DNA from: Frateuria sp. Soil773 | GTDB taxonomy: Bacteria > Pseudomonadota > Gammaproteobacteria > Xanthomonadales > Rhodanobacteraceae | Assembly (NCBI RefSeq): GCF_001428405.1 | Contig: NZ_LMSL01000041.1 | Coordinates: forward strand, 641,087 to 705,086 | Direction: 5' to 3' | DNA length: 64,000 nucleotides | Part shown: positions 35,350 through 46,988 of the stretch, one piece after another | Layout: each line of letters begins with the position of its first letter | How positions within the stretch are numbered: position 1 is the stretch's first letter | Made by a program: the position numbers and the translations under genes | Notes under the pieces: generated by a model | The model's input: the letters and a program-made list of their open reading frames with translations, nothing else | The model's database searches: none | Told to the model about the DNA's origin: nothing

Positions 35350-36270
35350 ATGCTGCGGCTGTATACCCATTCCGCCTGCCTGCAGCATGACCCGGGCCCC
35401 GGCCACGCCGAGTCCCCCTCGCGCCTGAGGGCGGTGCTGCAGGCGCTCGACCACGACCGCTTCGCCTCGCTCGACCGCGTCGAGGCGCCGCGCGCGACGC
35501 GCGAACAGTTGCTGCGCGTGCACACGCCGGCCCACCTCGAGCGGATCTTCGCCGGCGAACCGGCCGACGGCACCGCCGCGCTCGACGAGGACACCGCGAT
35601 GTCGCCCGGCTCGCTCGAAGCCGCGCTGCGCGCCGCCGGCGCCTGCGTGGCGGCGGTGGACGCGGTGCTGCAAGGCGCGGTCGCGCGCGCGTTCTGCGCG
35701 GTGCGCCCGCCCGGCCATCACGCCACGCCGGACCGCGCGATGGGCTTCTGCCTGTTCAACAACGTCGCGGTGGCCGCGGCGCACGCGCTGGCCGCGCACG
35801 GCCTGAAGCGCGTCGCCATCGCCGACTTCGACGTGCACCACGGCAACGGCACCCAGGACGTCTTCGCGGCCGAGCCGCGGGTGCTGTTCCTGTCCAGCCA
35901 CCAGTCGCCGCTGTACCCGGACAGCGGCTACGAGGACGAACACGGCGCCGGCAACATCGTCAATGGCTGCCTGTCGCCCGGCGCCGACTCGCTGGAGTTC
36001 CGCGAACTGTGGGACGGCCTGCTGCTGCCGCGCCTGCACGCCTTCCGGCCGCAACTGGTACTGGTGTCGGCCGGCTTCGACGCGCACCGCAACGACCCGC
36101 TGGCCGACCTGCGCCTGGGCGCCGAGGACTACGCCTGGATCACCGGCCGGCTGGTCGAGCTGGCCCGCCAGCATGCCGGCGGGCGGCTGGTATCGACGCT
36201 GGAAGGCGGCTACGACCTCGCCGCGCTGGCCGCCAGCGCCAGCGCGCACGTCGCCGCCCTGGCCGAATAG
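35350..36270 (+). CDS. Histone deacetylase-fold zinc hydrolase (class II HDAC / AcuC-like)
   Basis: 306 residues. The deacetylase signature is complete: RPPGHHATPDRAMGFCLFNNVAVAA with the catalytic histidine pair, then IADFDVHHGNGTQDVF with the zinc-binding aspartate and histidine, SSHQSPLYPDSGY, LVSAGFDAHRNDPLADL with the second zinc aspartate, and the final STLEGGYD. Bacterial members deacetylate acetyl-lysine, polyamines or other amides; the substrate is unknown. It starts 9 nt after the adenosyltransferase stop. Confidence 0.92.
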   Translation: MLRLYTHSACLQHDPGPGHAESPSRLRAVLQALDHDRFASLDRVEAPRATREQLLRVHTPAHLERIFAGEPADGTAALDEDTAMSPGSLEAALRAAGACVAAVDAVLQGAVARAFCAVRPPGHHATPDRAMGFCLFNNVAVAAAHALAAHGLKRVAIADFDVHHGNGTQDVFAAEPRVLFLSSHQSPLYPDSGYEDEHGAGNIVNGCLSPGADSLEFRELWDGLLLPRLHAFRPQLVLVSAGFDAHRNDPLADLRLGAEDYAWITGRLVELARQHAGGRLVSTLEGGYDLAALAASASAHVAALAE

Positions 36271-36431
36271 CCGCACAGGGCGAGGCGAGGCCCAGGTCGT
36301 TCCGCCCGATGCACGCGCCGGCGCAGGCTGAATCTCCCCCTGAACCATCCCGTCCCGCCAGGGCGCCCGCCTGCCTTAGGAGGGGGCTTTCTGCTAGCTT
36401 AACGGGCCTTCGCAGCCGACAGACACACGAC

Positions 36432-38858
36432 GTGACGTCCAAGAGCCCCTTGCCTCCGCGCCGCCTGCTGGCGGTCGCCGCCGCCCTTGCCCTGTTCGGC
36501 GGCCCGGCCGCGGCCGGCACCGCGCCCGCACCGGCCGAGCCCGGGACGGCCGGGGCATCCAGTTGTCCGCTCGGCGCGTTCCGCTGCCCGCCGCGGCCGG
36601 CCAATTTCGCCATGTGCCGGCCGAACGCGCTGCTGGAGTTCTACGACCCGGCCCTGAGCCGCGACAGCAGCCAGCGCGACACCGCCAACACCAAGGTGGA
36701 CGCGGTGCACGTGGACAGCTCCGACCAGTCCATCTACAAGCTCAACGGCAACGTGCGGATCGAGCGCGCCGACCAGCTCCTGCGCGCCGACCGCGTCGAC
36801 TACAACGACCAGACCACCGACTACGACGCGCAGGGCAACGTACGCTACCAGGAGGCCGGGCAACTGCTGTCGGCCGACCGCATGCGCGGCAATACCGACG
36901 CCAGCCACGGCATCGCCGACAACGTGCGCTACCAGATGCTGGAGGCGCGCGGCAACGGCGTCGCCAGGCGCGGCGAGATGCTCGACGCGCAGCGCAGCCA
37001 CTACACCCAGGTGACCTACTCCACCTGCGACGTCGGCCACCACCTGTGGGAGGTGCGCGCGAAGGACCTGAAGACCGACAAGACCACCGGCGTGGGCACC
37101 GCGCGCAGCGCCACCATGCGCTTCGCCAACGTCCCGTTCCTGTACCTGCCGTACTTCACCTTCCCGATCGACGACCGGCGCAAGAGCGGCTTCCTGTTCC
37201 CGACCATCGGCAGCTCCAACCGCTCCGGCATGATGCTGGGCGTGCCGTACTACCTGAACCTGGCGCCGAACTACGACGCCACGCTGGAGCCGCGCCTCTA
37301 CACCCAGCGCGGCACCCTGCTCGCGGGCGAGTTCCGCTACCTGTTCCCGGGCACCAGGGGCCAGCTGAACCTCGAGTACCTGCCGAACGACCGCGGCAAC
37401 AGCGACGACACCGTGGAATCGACCAAGGGTCGCGACCGCTGGCTGCTCAAGTACACCGACAGCACCGCGCTCGCCCCGGGCTGGTCGTTCGGCACCAACA
37501 TCAACCGCACCTCCGACCGCAACTACCTGCGCGACTTCGGCAACGACCTGTACACCTCCGCGATCGGCACGCTGGCGTCGAACGCCTACGTGTACGGCAG
37601 CGGCAACTGGTGGAGCGCCTCGTTCGGCGTGGACAGCTACCAGAACGTGGACCCGTACCTGCCCGACACCGTGGTGCAGTACAAGCGCTGGCCGCGCGCC
37701 ACCTTCAACATGGACGTGCCGCTGGCGCACTGGCTGGAGTTCGGCCTGGACAGCGAGGCCGTCGCCTTCCGCAAGGACGACGTGATCGAAGGCAAGCGCG
37801 CCGACCTGTCGCCCTACCTGGCCGCCGACTTCCGCGGCGCCGCCTGGTTCGTCAAGCCCAAGCTGGCCTACCGCTACACCGCCTACCAGCTCGATCCGAA
37901 CTACCAGCGCTTCGATTACCGCAGCGTGCTCGCCACCGGCGCGACCAGCCCGTTCGACCGGCGCTCGCCCAGCCGCTCGCTGCCGATCGCCAGCATCGAC
38001 AGCGGCCTGATCTTCGACCGCAGCACCAGCCTGTTTGGCAGCCAGTACACGCAGACGCTGGAGCCGCGGCTGTACTACCTGTACGTGCCGTACCGCAACC
38101 AGAACAACCTGCCGCTGTTCGACACCAGCCTGATGTCGTTCGACTACTGGCAGTTGTTCTCGCCCAACCAGTTCTCCGGCGCCGACCGCCAGATGAACGC
38201 GAACAACCTCACCGCGGCCCTGACCACGCGCCTGCTCGACGACAGCGGCGTGGAACGGCTGTCGGCCAGCTTCGGCCAGATCCGCTACTTCACGCCGCAG
38301 AAGGTGCAGTTGCCCAACTGCTGGAACGGCAAGCAGAGCGTCGCCTGCCCGGCCACCGACTGGTCCGGCTCCGACTACGTCGCCCAGTTGGGCGTGCAGT
38401 TGAGCGACCGCTGGCGCCTCAACAGCTCCTACCAGTGGAGCCCGAACACCCGCCAGACCGACCTGGGCGCGGTGGAACTGCAACGCCGGATCGGCGCGGA
38501 CGGCATCCTCAACTTCTCCTATCGCTATCGCCGCACGCCGGGCGCGGAACTGCCGCTGCTGGAACAATACGACGCTTCCGTGGTCTATCCGGTCTCCGAG
38601 CGCTGGCGCCTGCTGGGCCGCTGGACCTACTCGGTGAAGGACAAGCGCACCGTCGAGGCGCTGGCCGGCGTCGAGTACGACAGTTGCTGCGTCGCGGTGC
38701 GGGTGGTCGGCCGCCACTACGTGCGCAGCTTCAACGGCAACACCAACCAGGTAGGCACCAACAATGCGGTGATGCTCGAACTGGAATTCAAGGGCCTGGG
38801 CTCGCTCAACGGCCAGACCGAGGACCTTTTGCGCCGTGGTATTCTTGGATATCAATGA
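36432..38858 (+). CDS. lptD: LPS-assembly outer-membrane protein LptD
   Basis: 808 residues. The start is a GTG at 36432; it gives a proper signal peptide (TSKSPLPPRRLLAVAAALAL, then FGGPAAAG), and no ATG suits. The periplasmic OstA-like domain (about 90-230) shows NGNVRIERADQLLRADRVDYN and YDAQGNVRYQEAGQLLSADR, followed by a large beta barrel beginning FANVPFLYLPYFTFPIDDRRKSGFLFP. The cysteines in TCDVGHH and the adjacent pair in DSCCVAVRVV correspond to the disulfides of E. coli LptD. It inserts LPS at the cell surface together with LptE. It heads the lptD-surA-pdxA-rsmA-apaG-apaH block. Confidence 0.96.
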   Translation: MTSKSPLPPRRLLAVAAALALFGGPAAAGTAPAPAEPGTAGASSCPLGAFRCPPRPANFAMCRPNALLEFYDPALSRDSSQRDTANTKVDAVHVDSSDQSIYKLNGNVRIERADQLLRADRVDYNDQTTDYDAQGNVRYQEAGQLLSADRMRGNTDASHGIADNVRYQMLEARGNGVARRGEMLDAQRSHYTQVTYSTCDVGHHLWEVRAKDLKTDKTTGVGTARSATMRFANVPFLYLPYFTFPIDDRRKSGFLFPTIGSSNRSGMMLGVPYYLNLAPNYDATLEPRLYTQRGTLLAGEFRYLFPGTRGQLNLEYLPNDRGNSDDTVESTKGRDRWLLKYTDSTALAPGWSFGTNINRTSDRNYLRDFGNDLYTSAIGTLASNAYVYGSGNWWSASFGVDSYQNVDPYLPDTVVQYKRWPRATFNMDVPLAHWLEFGLDSEAVAFRKDDVIEGKRADLSPYLAADFRGAAWFVKPKLAYRYTAYQLDPNYQRFDYRSVLATGATSPFDRRSPSRSLPIASIDSGLIFDRSTSLFGSQYTQTLEPRLYYLYVPYRNQNNLPLFDTSLMSFDYWQLFSPNQFSGADRQMNANNLTAALTTRLLDDSGVERLSASFGQIRYFTPQKVQLPNCWNGKQSVACPATDWSGSDYVAQLGVQLSDRWRLNSSYQWSPNTRQTDLGAVELQRRIGADGILNFSYRYRRTPGAELPLLEQYDASVVYPVSERWRLLGRWTYSVKDKRTVEALAGVEYDSCCVAVRVVGRHYVRSFNGNTNQVGTNNAVMLELEFKGLGSLNGQTEDLLRRGILGYQ

Positions 38859-38913
38859 TCTTGCCGTCGCCAACTTCCCGCGTCGCCCCGCCGGCGACCG
38901 AAGGCCCCCACCG

Positions 38914-40263
38914 ATGAAGCAACCCCTCGCCCTGTTCGTGCTCGCGTTCGCCGCGGCCACCGTCCTGCCCGCCCACGCCCAGTTGCTGCAGCAGGCCCCT
39001 TCTGCCGGCCAGGCGAACCAGCCGCTCGACCGCATCGTCGCCGTGGTGGACGAGGACGTGATCCTGCAAAGCGAGCTGAACGAGGCGGTACGCTCGGTGC
39101 AGCAGCAGTACGCCAGCAACCCCGGCCAGTTGCCGCCGATCAACGTGCTGCAGAAGCAGGTGCTGGACCGCCTGGTCCTGATGAAGCTGCAGGTGTCCAA
39201 GGCCAAGGAGCAGGGCATCCGCGTGTCCGACAGCGACATCGACCAGGCCGTGGCGGGCGTGGCGCAGCAGAACAAGATGACGCCGGAGCAACTGCGCGCG
39301 GCGGTCGAGCAGGAAGGCGGCTCGTTCGCCGCGTTCCGCGCCCAGTTGGGCGAGCAGCTCATGGTGCAGAACCTGCACCAGAGCGTGGTGCGCGACTCGG
39401 TGAACATTACCGACAGCGAGATCAACAACCTGCTCAACAGTCCCAGCTACAAGGCCGGCGAGGTGCACCTGGCGCACATCCAGGTCAGCATCCCCTCCGG
39501 CGGCAGCGCGGCCGACATCCAGGCCGCGCAGGCCAAGGCCGAGCAGGCGATCAACTCGATCAAGGGCGGCATGGACTTCAACGCCGCCGCGATCCGCTAT
39601 TCCGACGCGCAGGACGCCCTCGAAGGCGGCGACCTCGGCTGGCGCCGCATGGACGAGGTGCCGCCGGCGTTCGCCGACACCGTCTCCGGCATGAAGCCGG
39701 GCGACGTCAGCCCGGCGCTGCGCGGCCCCACCGGCTTCCACATCCTCAAGCTGGTCGACCAGCGCCAGCCCAGCAAGCAGATGGTCACCGAGTTCCACGC
39801 CCGGCAGATCCTGATCAAGCCCAGCGAGCTGGTCACGCCGGCGCAGGCCGAGCAGAAGGCGCAGGACCTGTACAACCGCATCGTCAACAAGCACGAGGAC
39901 TTCGCCAAGCTGGCGAAGGAAAACTCCAAGGACAACACCACCGCGAACATCGGCGGCGACATGGGCTGGTTCCCGCAGCAGGCCTGGGGCAGCACGATCG
40001 CCGAGCAGATCGGCCAGCTCAAGGACGGCGAGGTGTCGAAGCCGTTCCAGAGCGAGGCCGGGTGGCACGTGCTGCAGCTGGAAGGCCGCCGCCAGAGCGA
40101 CCTCACCGACCAGATCGAGCGCGACCAGGCGCGCCAGGCCATCGGCAACCGCAAGGCGGAGCAGGCCTACGACGACTACCTGCGCCAGCTGCGCTCCGAC
40201 GCCTACGTGAACATCCTGGTGCCCGAACTGCGCGACGACACCGCCGCCGGCGGCAAGTCGTAA
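38914..40263 (+). CDS. surA: Periplasmic chaperone and peptidyl-prolyl isomerase SurA
   Basis: 449 residues. The signal peptide MKQPLALFVLAFAAATVLPA ends at HA, before QLLQ. The N-terminal SurA domain follows (LDRIVAVVDEDVILQSELNEAV), then two parvulin domains at about 185-285 and 300-400, each with the GGDLGW or GGDMGW motif, and a C-terminal helix. It escorts outer-membrane proteins, including the neighbouring LptD product, to the BAM machinery. The start is the ATG that yields the signal peptide, 55 nt after lptD; earlier in-frame codons overlap lptD. Confidence 0.97.
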   Translation: MKQPLALFVLAFAAATVLPAHAQLLQQAPSAGQANQPLDRIVAVVDEDVILQSELNEAVRSVQQQYASNPGQLPPINVLQKQVLDRLVLMKLQVSKAKEQGIRVSDSDIDQAVAGVAQQNKMTPEQLRAAVEQEGGSFAAFRAQLGEQLMVQNLHQSVVRDSVNITDSEINNLLNSPSYKAGEVHLAHIQVSIPSGGSAADIQAAQAKAEQAINSIKGGMDFNAAAIRYSDAQDALEGGDLGWRRMDEVPPAFADTVSGMKPGDVSPALRGPTGFHILKLVDQRQPSKQMVTEFHARQILIKPSELVTPAQAEQKAQDLYNRIVNKHEDFAKLAKENSKDNTTANIGGDMGWFPQQAWGSTIAEQIGQLKDGEVSKPFQSEAGWHVLQLEGRRQSDLTDQIERDQARQAIGNRKAEQAYDDYLRQLRSDAYVNILVPELRDDTAAGGKS

Positions 40264-40280
40264 GCGCGAGCGCGCAAGCC

Positions 40281-41279
40281 ATGGCCTTGCCCCGGCTTGC
40301 CGTCACCGCGGGCGAGCCGGCGGGCGTCGGCCCCGATCTGCTGGTCAAGCTGGCCGCCAGTCCGCTGGCGGCCGATCTCGTCGCGATCACCGACCGCGCG
40401 CTGCTCGAGCGCGCGGCCGTGCGCTACGGCATTCCCCTCCGCCTGGCCGAGGACGATGGCGCCGCCCTGGCGGCGCGCGAGCCGGGCACGCTGCGGATAC
40501 GCCACGTGCCGCTGGCCGAAGCCGAACGGCCCGGCCAGCCCGACCCGCGCAACGCCCGGCACGTCCTGGCTACGCTGGCCGAAGCCGCCGATGGCTGCAT
40601 GGAAGGCCGCTACGACGCCATCGTCACCGCGCCGCTGCAGAAGGCCTCGATCAACGAGGCCGGCATCCGCTTCAGCGGCCACACCGAGTTCTTCGCCGAG
40701 CGCGCCCGCGCCGACGTGGTGATGATGCTGGCCAGCCCCGAGCTGCGCGTGGCGCTGGCGACCACCCACCTGCCGCTGCACGCCGTGCCGGCGGCGATCA
40801 CCGCCGACGGCCTCGCCCGCGTCCTGCGCATCGTGCACGCCGAGCTGCGCTCCAAGTTCGGCTTCGCGCAGCCGCGCATCGCCGTGCTGGGGCTCAACCC
40901 GCATGCCGGCGAAGGCGGCCATCTCGGCCGCGAGGAGATCGACACGATCGTCCCGGCGCTCGAGCGCCTGCGCGCCGAAGGCATGCACCTGCTCGGCCCG
41001 CTGCCCGCCGACACCGCCTTCGTGCCGGCGCAGCGCCGGCACTACGATGCGGTGCTGGCGATGTACCACGACCAGGGGCTGCCGGTGCTCAAGAGCGAGG
41101 CGTTCGACCGCACCGTGAACCTCACCCTGGGCCTGCCCTACGTCCGCACCTCGGTCGACCACGGCACCGCACTGGACCTGGCCGGCACCGGCAAGGCCGA
41201 CCCGGCCAGCCTGATCGCCGCGGCGAATCTCGCCCTGACGCTGGCGGCGCGACGGCGAGAAGAGAGTGGAGAGGAGTGA
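40281..41279 (+). CDS. pdxA: 4-hydroxythreonine-4-phosphate dehydrogenase PdxA
   Basis: 332 residues. It has the family start LAVTAGEPAGVGPDL, the substrate and metal motifs IVTAPLQKASINEAG, FSGHTEFFAER, LATTHLPLHAVP and LGLNPHAGEGGHLGREE, and the end block MYHDQGLPVLKSEAFDRTVNLTLGLPYVRTSVDHGTALDLAGTG. It makes the precursor of pyridoxal phosphate. The C-terminal residues RRREESGEE and the stop are encoded by the left arm of a long hairpin that spans the gap to rsmA. It starts 17 nt after surA. Confidence 0.97.
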   Translation: MALPRLAVTAGEPAGVGPDLLVKLAASPLAADLVAITDRALLERAAVRYGIPLRLAEDDGAALAAREPGTLRIRHVPLAEAERPGQPDPRNARHVLATLAEAADGCMEGRYDAIVTAPLQKASINEAGIRFSGHTEFFAERARADVVMMLASPELRVALATTHLPLHAVPAAITADGLARVLRIVHAELRSKFGFAQPRIAVLGLNPHAGEGGHLGREEIDTIVPALERLRAEGMHLLGPLPADTAFVPAQRRHYDAVLAMYHDQGLPVLKSEAFDRTVNLTLGLPYVRTSVDHGTALDLAGTGKADPASLIAAANLALTLAARRREESGEE

Positions 41280-41345
41280 GAAGTGAGAGAAAAGACCGGA
41301 CCGCTTTCGCTTCTACTCGCTTCTCACTCCTCCCCACTCACTCTT
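41259..41345. other. Long purine/pyrimidine hairpin across the pdxA-rsmA junction
   Basis: GAGGAGTGAGAAG (41271-41283) is perfectly complementary to CTTCTCACTCCTC (41320-41332). With mismatches, pairing extends outward through GAGAGTGGA and the matching CCCACTCAC. The loop is about 36 nt. The left arm covers the pdxA stop codon and the right arm ends about 10 nt before the rsmA start, so it could affect translation of rsmA or protect the pdxA end. Confidence 0.75.
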
Positions 41346-41350
41346 AGCTC

Positions 41351-42139
41351 ATGAACTCACGCCCCAAGAAAAGCTTCGGCCAGCACTTCCTGCACGAGAA
41401 GCGCTACATCGAGCGCATCGTCGGCGCGGTGGCGCCGCGCGCCGACGACTTCGTGGTCGAGATCGGCCCGGGCGAGGGCGCGCTGACCCTGCCCCTGCTC
41501 GCCGCGGCCGGCCGGCTCACCGCGATCGAGCTGGATACCGACCTGATCCCCGGATTGCAGGCACGCGCCGCCGCCGTGGGCGAACTCTCGATCGTCCATG
41601 CCGACGTGCTGAAGGTGGACTTCACCGCGCTGGCGCACCGCCACGGCGTGGAACGGCTGCGCCTGGCCGGCAACCTGCCCTACTACATCTCCAGCCCGAT
41701 CCTGTTCCACTGCGTCGAGCATGCCGCGGCGATCCGCGACATGCACTTCATGCTGCAGAAGGAAGTGGTCGACCGCATGGCGGCCGAGCCGGGCAGCAAG
41801 GTCTACGGGCGGCTGTCGGTGATGCTGCAACTGGCCTGCCGGGTGATCCCGCTGTTCACCGTGCCGCCGGGTGCGTTCCGGCCGCCGCCCAAGGTCGATT
41901 CGGCGGTGGTGCGGCTGGAGCCGCTGGCCGCGCACGAATTGCACGACGCCGACCCCGACCGGCTGCACGCGATCGTCAAGGCCGCCTTCGCCCAGCGCCG
42001 CAAGACGCTCGCCAACGGGCTCAGGCAGTTGCTTGACGCCGAGGCCATCCGAAGCGCCGGCATCGATCCGAAGGCGCGCGCCGAGACGCTGGCGCCGATG
42101 GATTTCGTGCGTCTCGCGAAGGTTCCCGCCGGCGCCTGA
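41351..42139 (+). CDS. rsmA: 16S rRNA (adenine1518/1519-N6)-dimethyltransferase RsmA (KsgA)
   Basis: 262 residues. It opens with RPKKSFGQHFLHEKRYIERIV and has the SAM-binding motif VVEIGPGEGALTLPLL, an acidic end of strand 2 in TAIELDTDL, the catalytic NLPYYISSPI, and the C-terminal helical domain with AFAQRRKTLANGLRQLL. It dimethylates two adenines near the 3' end of 16S rRNA during ribosome assembly. The ATG follows the hairpin region; no strong ribosome-binding site is visible, the nearest purines being TTAGCTC. Confidence 0.97.
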   Translation: MNSRPKKSFGQHFLHEKRYIERIVGAVAPRADDFVVEIGPGEGALTLPLLAAAGRLTAIELDTDLIPGLQARAAAVGELSIVHADVLKVDFTALAHRHGVERLRLAGNLPYYISSPILFHCVEHAAAIRDMHFMLQKEVVDRMAAEPGSKVYGRLSVMLQLACRVIPLFTVPPGAFRPPPKVDSAVVRLEPLAAHELHDADPDRLHAIVKAAFAQRRKTLANGLRQLLDAEAIRSAGIDPKARAETLAPMDFVRLAKVPAGA

Positions 42140-42218
42140 ACGGACGCCGGCCGCGCCGGTCCGGCCGCGATCGCGCCGTTCCCGCCCCATGGAGGGCGGC
42201 AGGCCTTACAATCCGCCC

Positions 42219-42602
42219 ATGAACCAGAAATCTTCCTACACGATCGACGTGCAGGTCGAAACGCGCTTCGTCCCCGACCAATCGAAGCCCGGCGACAACC
42301 GCTATGTTTTCGCCTATACCGTCACGCTGCGCAACGCCGGCGACATGCCCGCGCGCCTGCTCGCCCGCCACTGGGTGATTACCGACGCGAACGGCAAGGT
42401 CGAGGAAGTCCGCGGCGACGGCGTGGTCGGCGAGCAGCCGTGGATGCGCCCGGGCGACGACTACGAATACACCTCCGGCGCCGTGCTGGAGACCGCCGTG
42501 GGCACCATGAGCGGCAGCTACCGGATGCTGGCCGACGACGGCACGCAGTTCGACGCGGCGATCCCGACCTTCACCCTGTCCATTCCGCGCACGCTGCACT
42601 GA
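42219..42602 (+). CDS. apaG: ApaG/CorD domain protein
   Basis: 127 residues, the standard length. A single beta-sandwich domain with YTIDVQVETRFVPDQSKPGDNRYVFAYTVTLRN, the motif LLARHWVITDANGKVEEVRGDGVVGEQP, and YTSGAVLETAVGTMSGSYRM. The biochemical role of ApaG is not settled. It sits between rsmA and apaH as in many gammaproteobacteria. The ATG giving MNQKSSYTI matches the family start. Confidence 0.95.
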   Translation: MNQKSSYTIDVQVETRFVPDQSKPGDNRYVFAYTVTLRNAGDMPARLLARHWVITDANGKVEEVRGDGVVGEQPWMRPGDDYEYTSGAVLETAVGTMSGSYRMLADDGTQFDAAIPTFTLSIPRTLH

Positions 42603-42630
42603 TGGGCGCCGCATCGATGGGCCTGCTCTG

Positions 42631-43482
42631 ATGGCTACGTACGCGATCGGCGACGTGCAAGGCTGCTACCCGGAACTGCAGCGCCTGCTCGACAAGCTGC
42701 GCTTCGATCCGGCCCAGGACAGATTGTGGTTCTGCGGCGACCTAGTCAACCGCGGCGGCCAGTCGCTGGAAACCCTGCGGCTGATCCACGACCTGCGCGA
42801 GCAGTCGGTCGTCACCCTGGGCAACCACGACCTGAGCCTGCTGGCGATCGCGCAGCGCAAGCCCGACGCCCAGGCCAAGGTCAATCCCGAGCTGCGCTCG
42901 GTGCTGTTCGCCGAGGACGCGCCGGTGCTGTTCGAGTGGCTGCGCTCGCAGAAGCTGCTGCACGTGGACGAATCGCTCGGCTGGGCGATGGTGCACGCCG
43001 GCCTGGCGCCGTCGTGGACGCTGCGCCAGGCCCAGCGCTCGGCGCAGGAAGTGGAGCGCGAGCTGTCCAGCCCGCGCCATCCGCGGCTGCTCAAGAACCT
43101 GTTCGGCAACCGCCCGGCCGCCTGGTCGAGCCGGCTGCAGGGCATCGAGCGCTTCCGCGCCTCGATCAACACGATGACCCGGATGCGCTACTGCGACGTC
43201 GGGGGCCGAATCGACTTCGAGGGCAAGGGCATTCCCGGCACGCAGAAGCCCGGGTTCTACCCGTGGTTCGAGGTGCCCGGCATGCGCCGGCGCGAGATCC
43301 GCATCGTCTGCGGCCACTGGTCCGCCCTCGGGCGCTTCGCCGGGCTCGGCGTCCACGCGATCGACACCGGCTGCGTATGGGGCGGCCAGCTCACCGCGCT
43401 GCGGCTGGACGTGCCCGAACCGCAGTACGTCACGGTCGATGCCGAGCCGCATCGCAAGCGCCCACCGGGCGGCGGCGACTGA
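42631..43482 (+). CDS. apaH: Bis(5'-nucleosyl)-tetraphosphatase, symmetrical (ApaH)
   Basis: 283 residues of the calcineurin-like metallophosphatase fold. Metal-binding motifs are present in order: YAIGDVQGCYPEL, FCGDLVNRGGQSLETL, TLGNHDLSLL, MVHAGLAPSW and IVCGHWSALG. It splits Ap4A into two ADP and also acts on Np4-capped RNA. It is the last gene of the lptD operon block. No T-rich terminator was seen in the 109 nt before the cupin gene. Confidence 0.97.
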   Translation: MATYAIGDVQGCYPELQRLLDKLRFDPAQDRLWFCGDLVNRGGQSLETLRLIHDLREQSVVTLGNHDLSLLAIAQRKPDAQAKVNPELRSVLFAEDAPVLFEWLRSQKLLHVDESLGWAMVHAGLAPSWTLRQAQRSAQEVERELSSPRHPRLLKNLFGNRPAAWSSRLQGIERFRASINTMTRMRYCDVGGRIDFEGKGIPGTQKPGFYPWFEVPGMRRREIRIVCGHWSALGRFAGLGVHAIDTGCVWGGQLTALRLDVPEPQYVTVDAEPHRKRPPGGGD

Positions 43483-43591
43483 GCCGCGGCGTCCGTGAAA
43501 ACCATGCAGGGGCGCGGCCGGCGAAGGCACCGAAAGGGCCGGAACGCGGCACGAGCGTGACGAATCGCAACCACCGACGCGGCGTTCAGCG

Positions 43592-43921
43592 ATGAAGATT
43601 TCCGATCTGCCCTTCTGCACGGTCGACTGGTCCGAGGTCCAAACCACGGAACATGCCGGCGAGCACGGCATGGCCTACTGGCGGACCTGCCGGTTCGGCG
43701 CGATCCGCGTCCGCATGGTCGAATACAGCCCCGGCTACCTCGCCGACCATTGGTGCACCAAGGGGCACATCCTGTTCTGCCTGAGCGGGCGGCTCGAAAC
43801 CGAACTGTCCGACGGGCGGCGGTTCGTGCTGACGCCCGGCATGTCGTACCAGGTCGCCGACGACGCGGAGCCGCACCGCTCCGCGACGGCGACCGGGGCC
43901 ACGCTGTTCGTCGTGGACTGA
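43592..43921 (+). CDS. Small cupin-fold protein with DHWC motif
   Basis: 109 residues. The sequence fits the small DHCW-motif cupin family: VRMVEYSPGYLADHWCTKGHILFCLSGRLETELSDGR is the first cupin box region, and FVLTPGMSYQVADDAEPHRSAT resembles the second. Metal binding is likely through the His/Cys/Glu residues. No partner or substrate can be inferred; it stands alone between apaH and the secA terminator. Confidence 0.78.
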   Translation: MKISDLPFCTVDWSEVQTTEHAGEHGMAYWRTCRFGAIRVRMVEYSPGYLADHWCTKGHILFCLSGRLETELSDGRRFVLTPGMSYQVADDAEPHRSATATGATLFVVD

Positions 43922-44023
43922 TCCACCGGGCGGCGTCCCGCCGCGCAGGGCGGACTTGCGACGGCATCCGGCTTCGGCGCCGTTCCGCGGAATACCGGAC
44001 CGGCATCGCCATGGCCCGAAACG

Positions 44024-44049
44024 AAAAACCCCGCCGAGGCGGGGTTTTT
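44024..44049. terminator. Bidirectional Rho-independent terminator between the cupin gene and secA
   Basis: AAAAACCCCGCC, a GA turn, then GGCGGGGTTTTT: a 7-bp GC stem flanked by A5 and T5. It ends both the cupin transcript (plus strand) and the secA transcript (minus strand, stop at 44070). Confidence 0.93.
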
Positions 44050-44069
44050 CATGCCGGTCTTCGACCGGA

Positions 44070-46796
<2,727 letters not shown>

Positions 46797-46988
46797 CGGT
46801 GGTCCGGTAATGAGGAACGATTGCCGCGCCACGCGCGGGCGAAACGGGCATGGTACTACACCCTGCCCGGTCAACCGGGATGGCGGCGCCGCCGGCCCGA
46901 TTCAAGTGTGCTCAAGCGCGCCCGATGGCGCAGTTTCCTGCGAGGGAAAGCCGGATCGCCGGCGGGTGCCCTGCTCAGGCGCAGCCGG

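Noticed and set aside
36399-39437. A minus-strand frame of 1012 codons opposite lptD and surA
   Set aside because: No protein features, and LptD and SurA are certain on the plus strand.
46797-46988. A SecM-like arrest peptide gene upstream of secA
   Set aside because: No short frame with a signal peptide and a Pro-ending arrest motif could be found in the gap.
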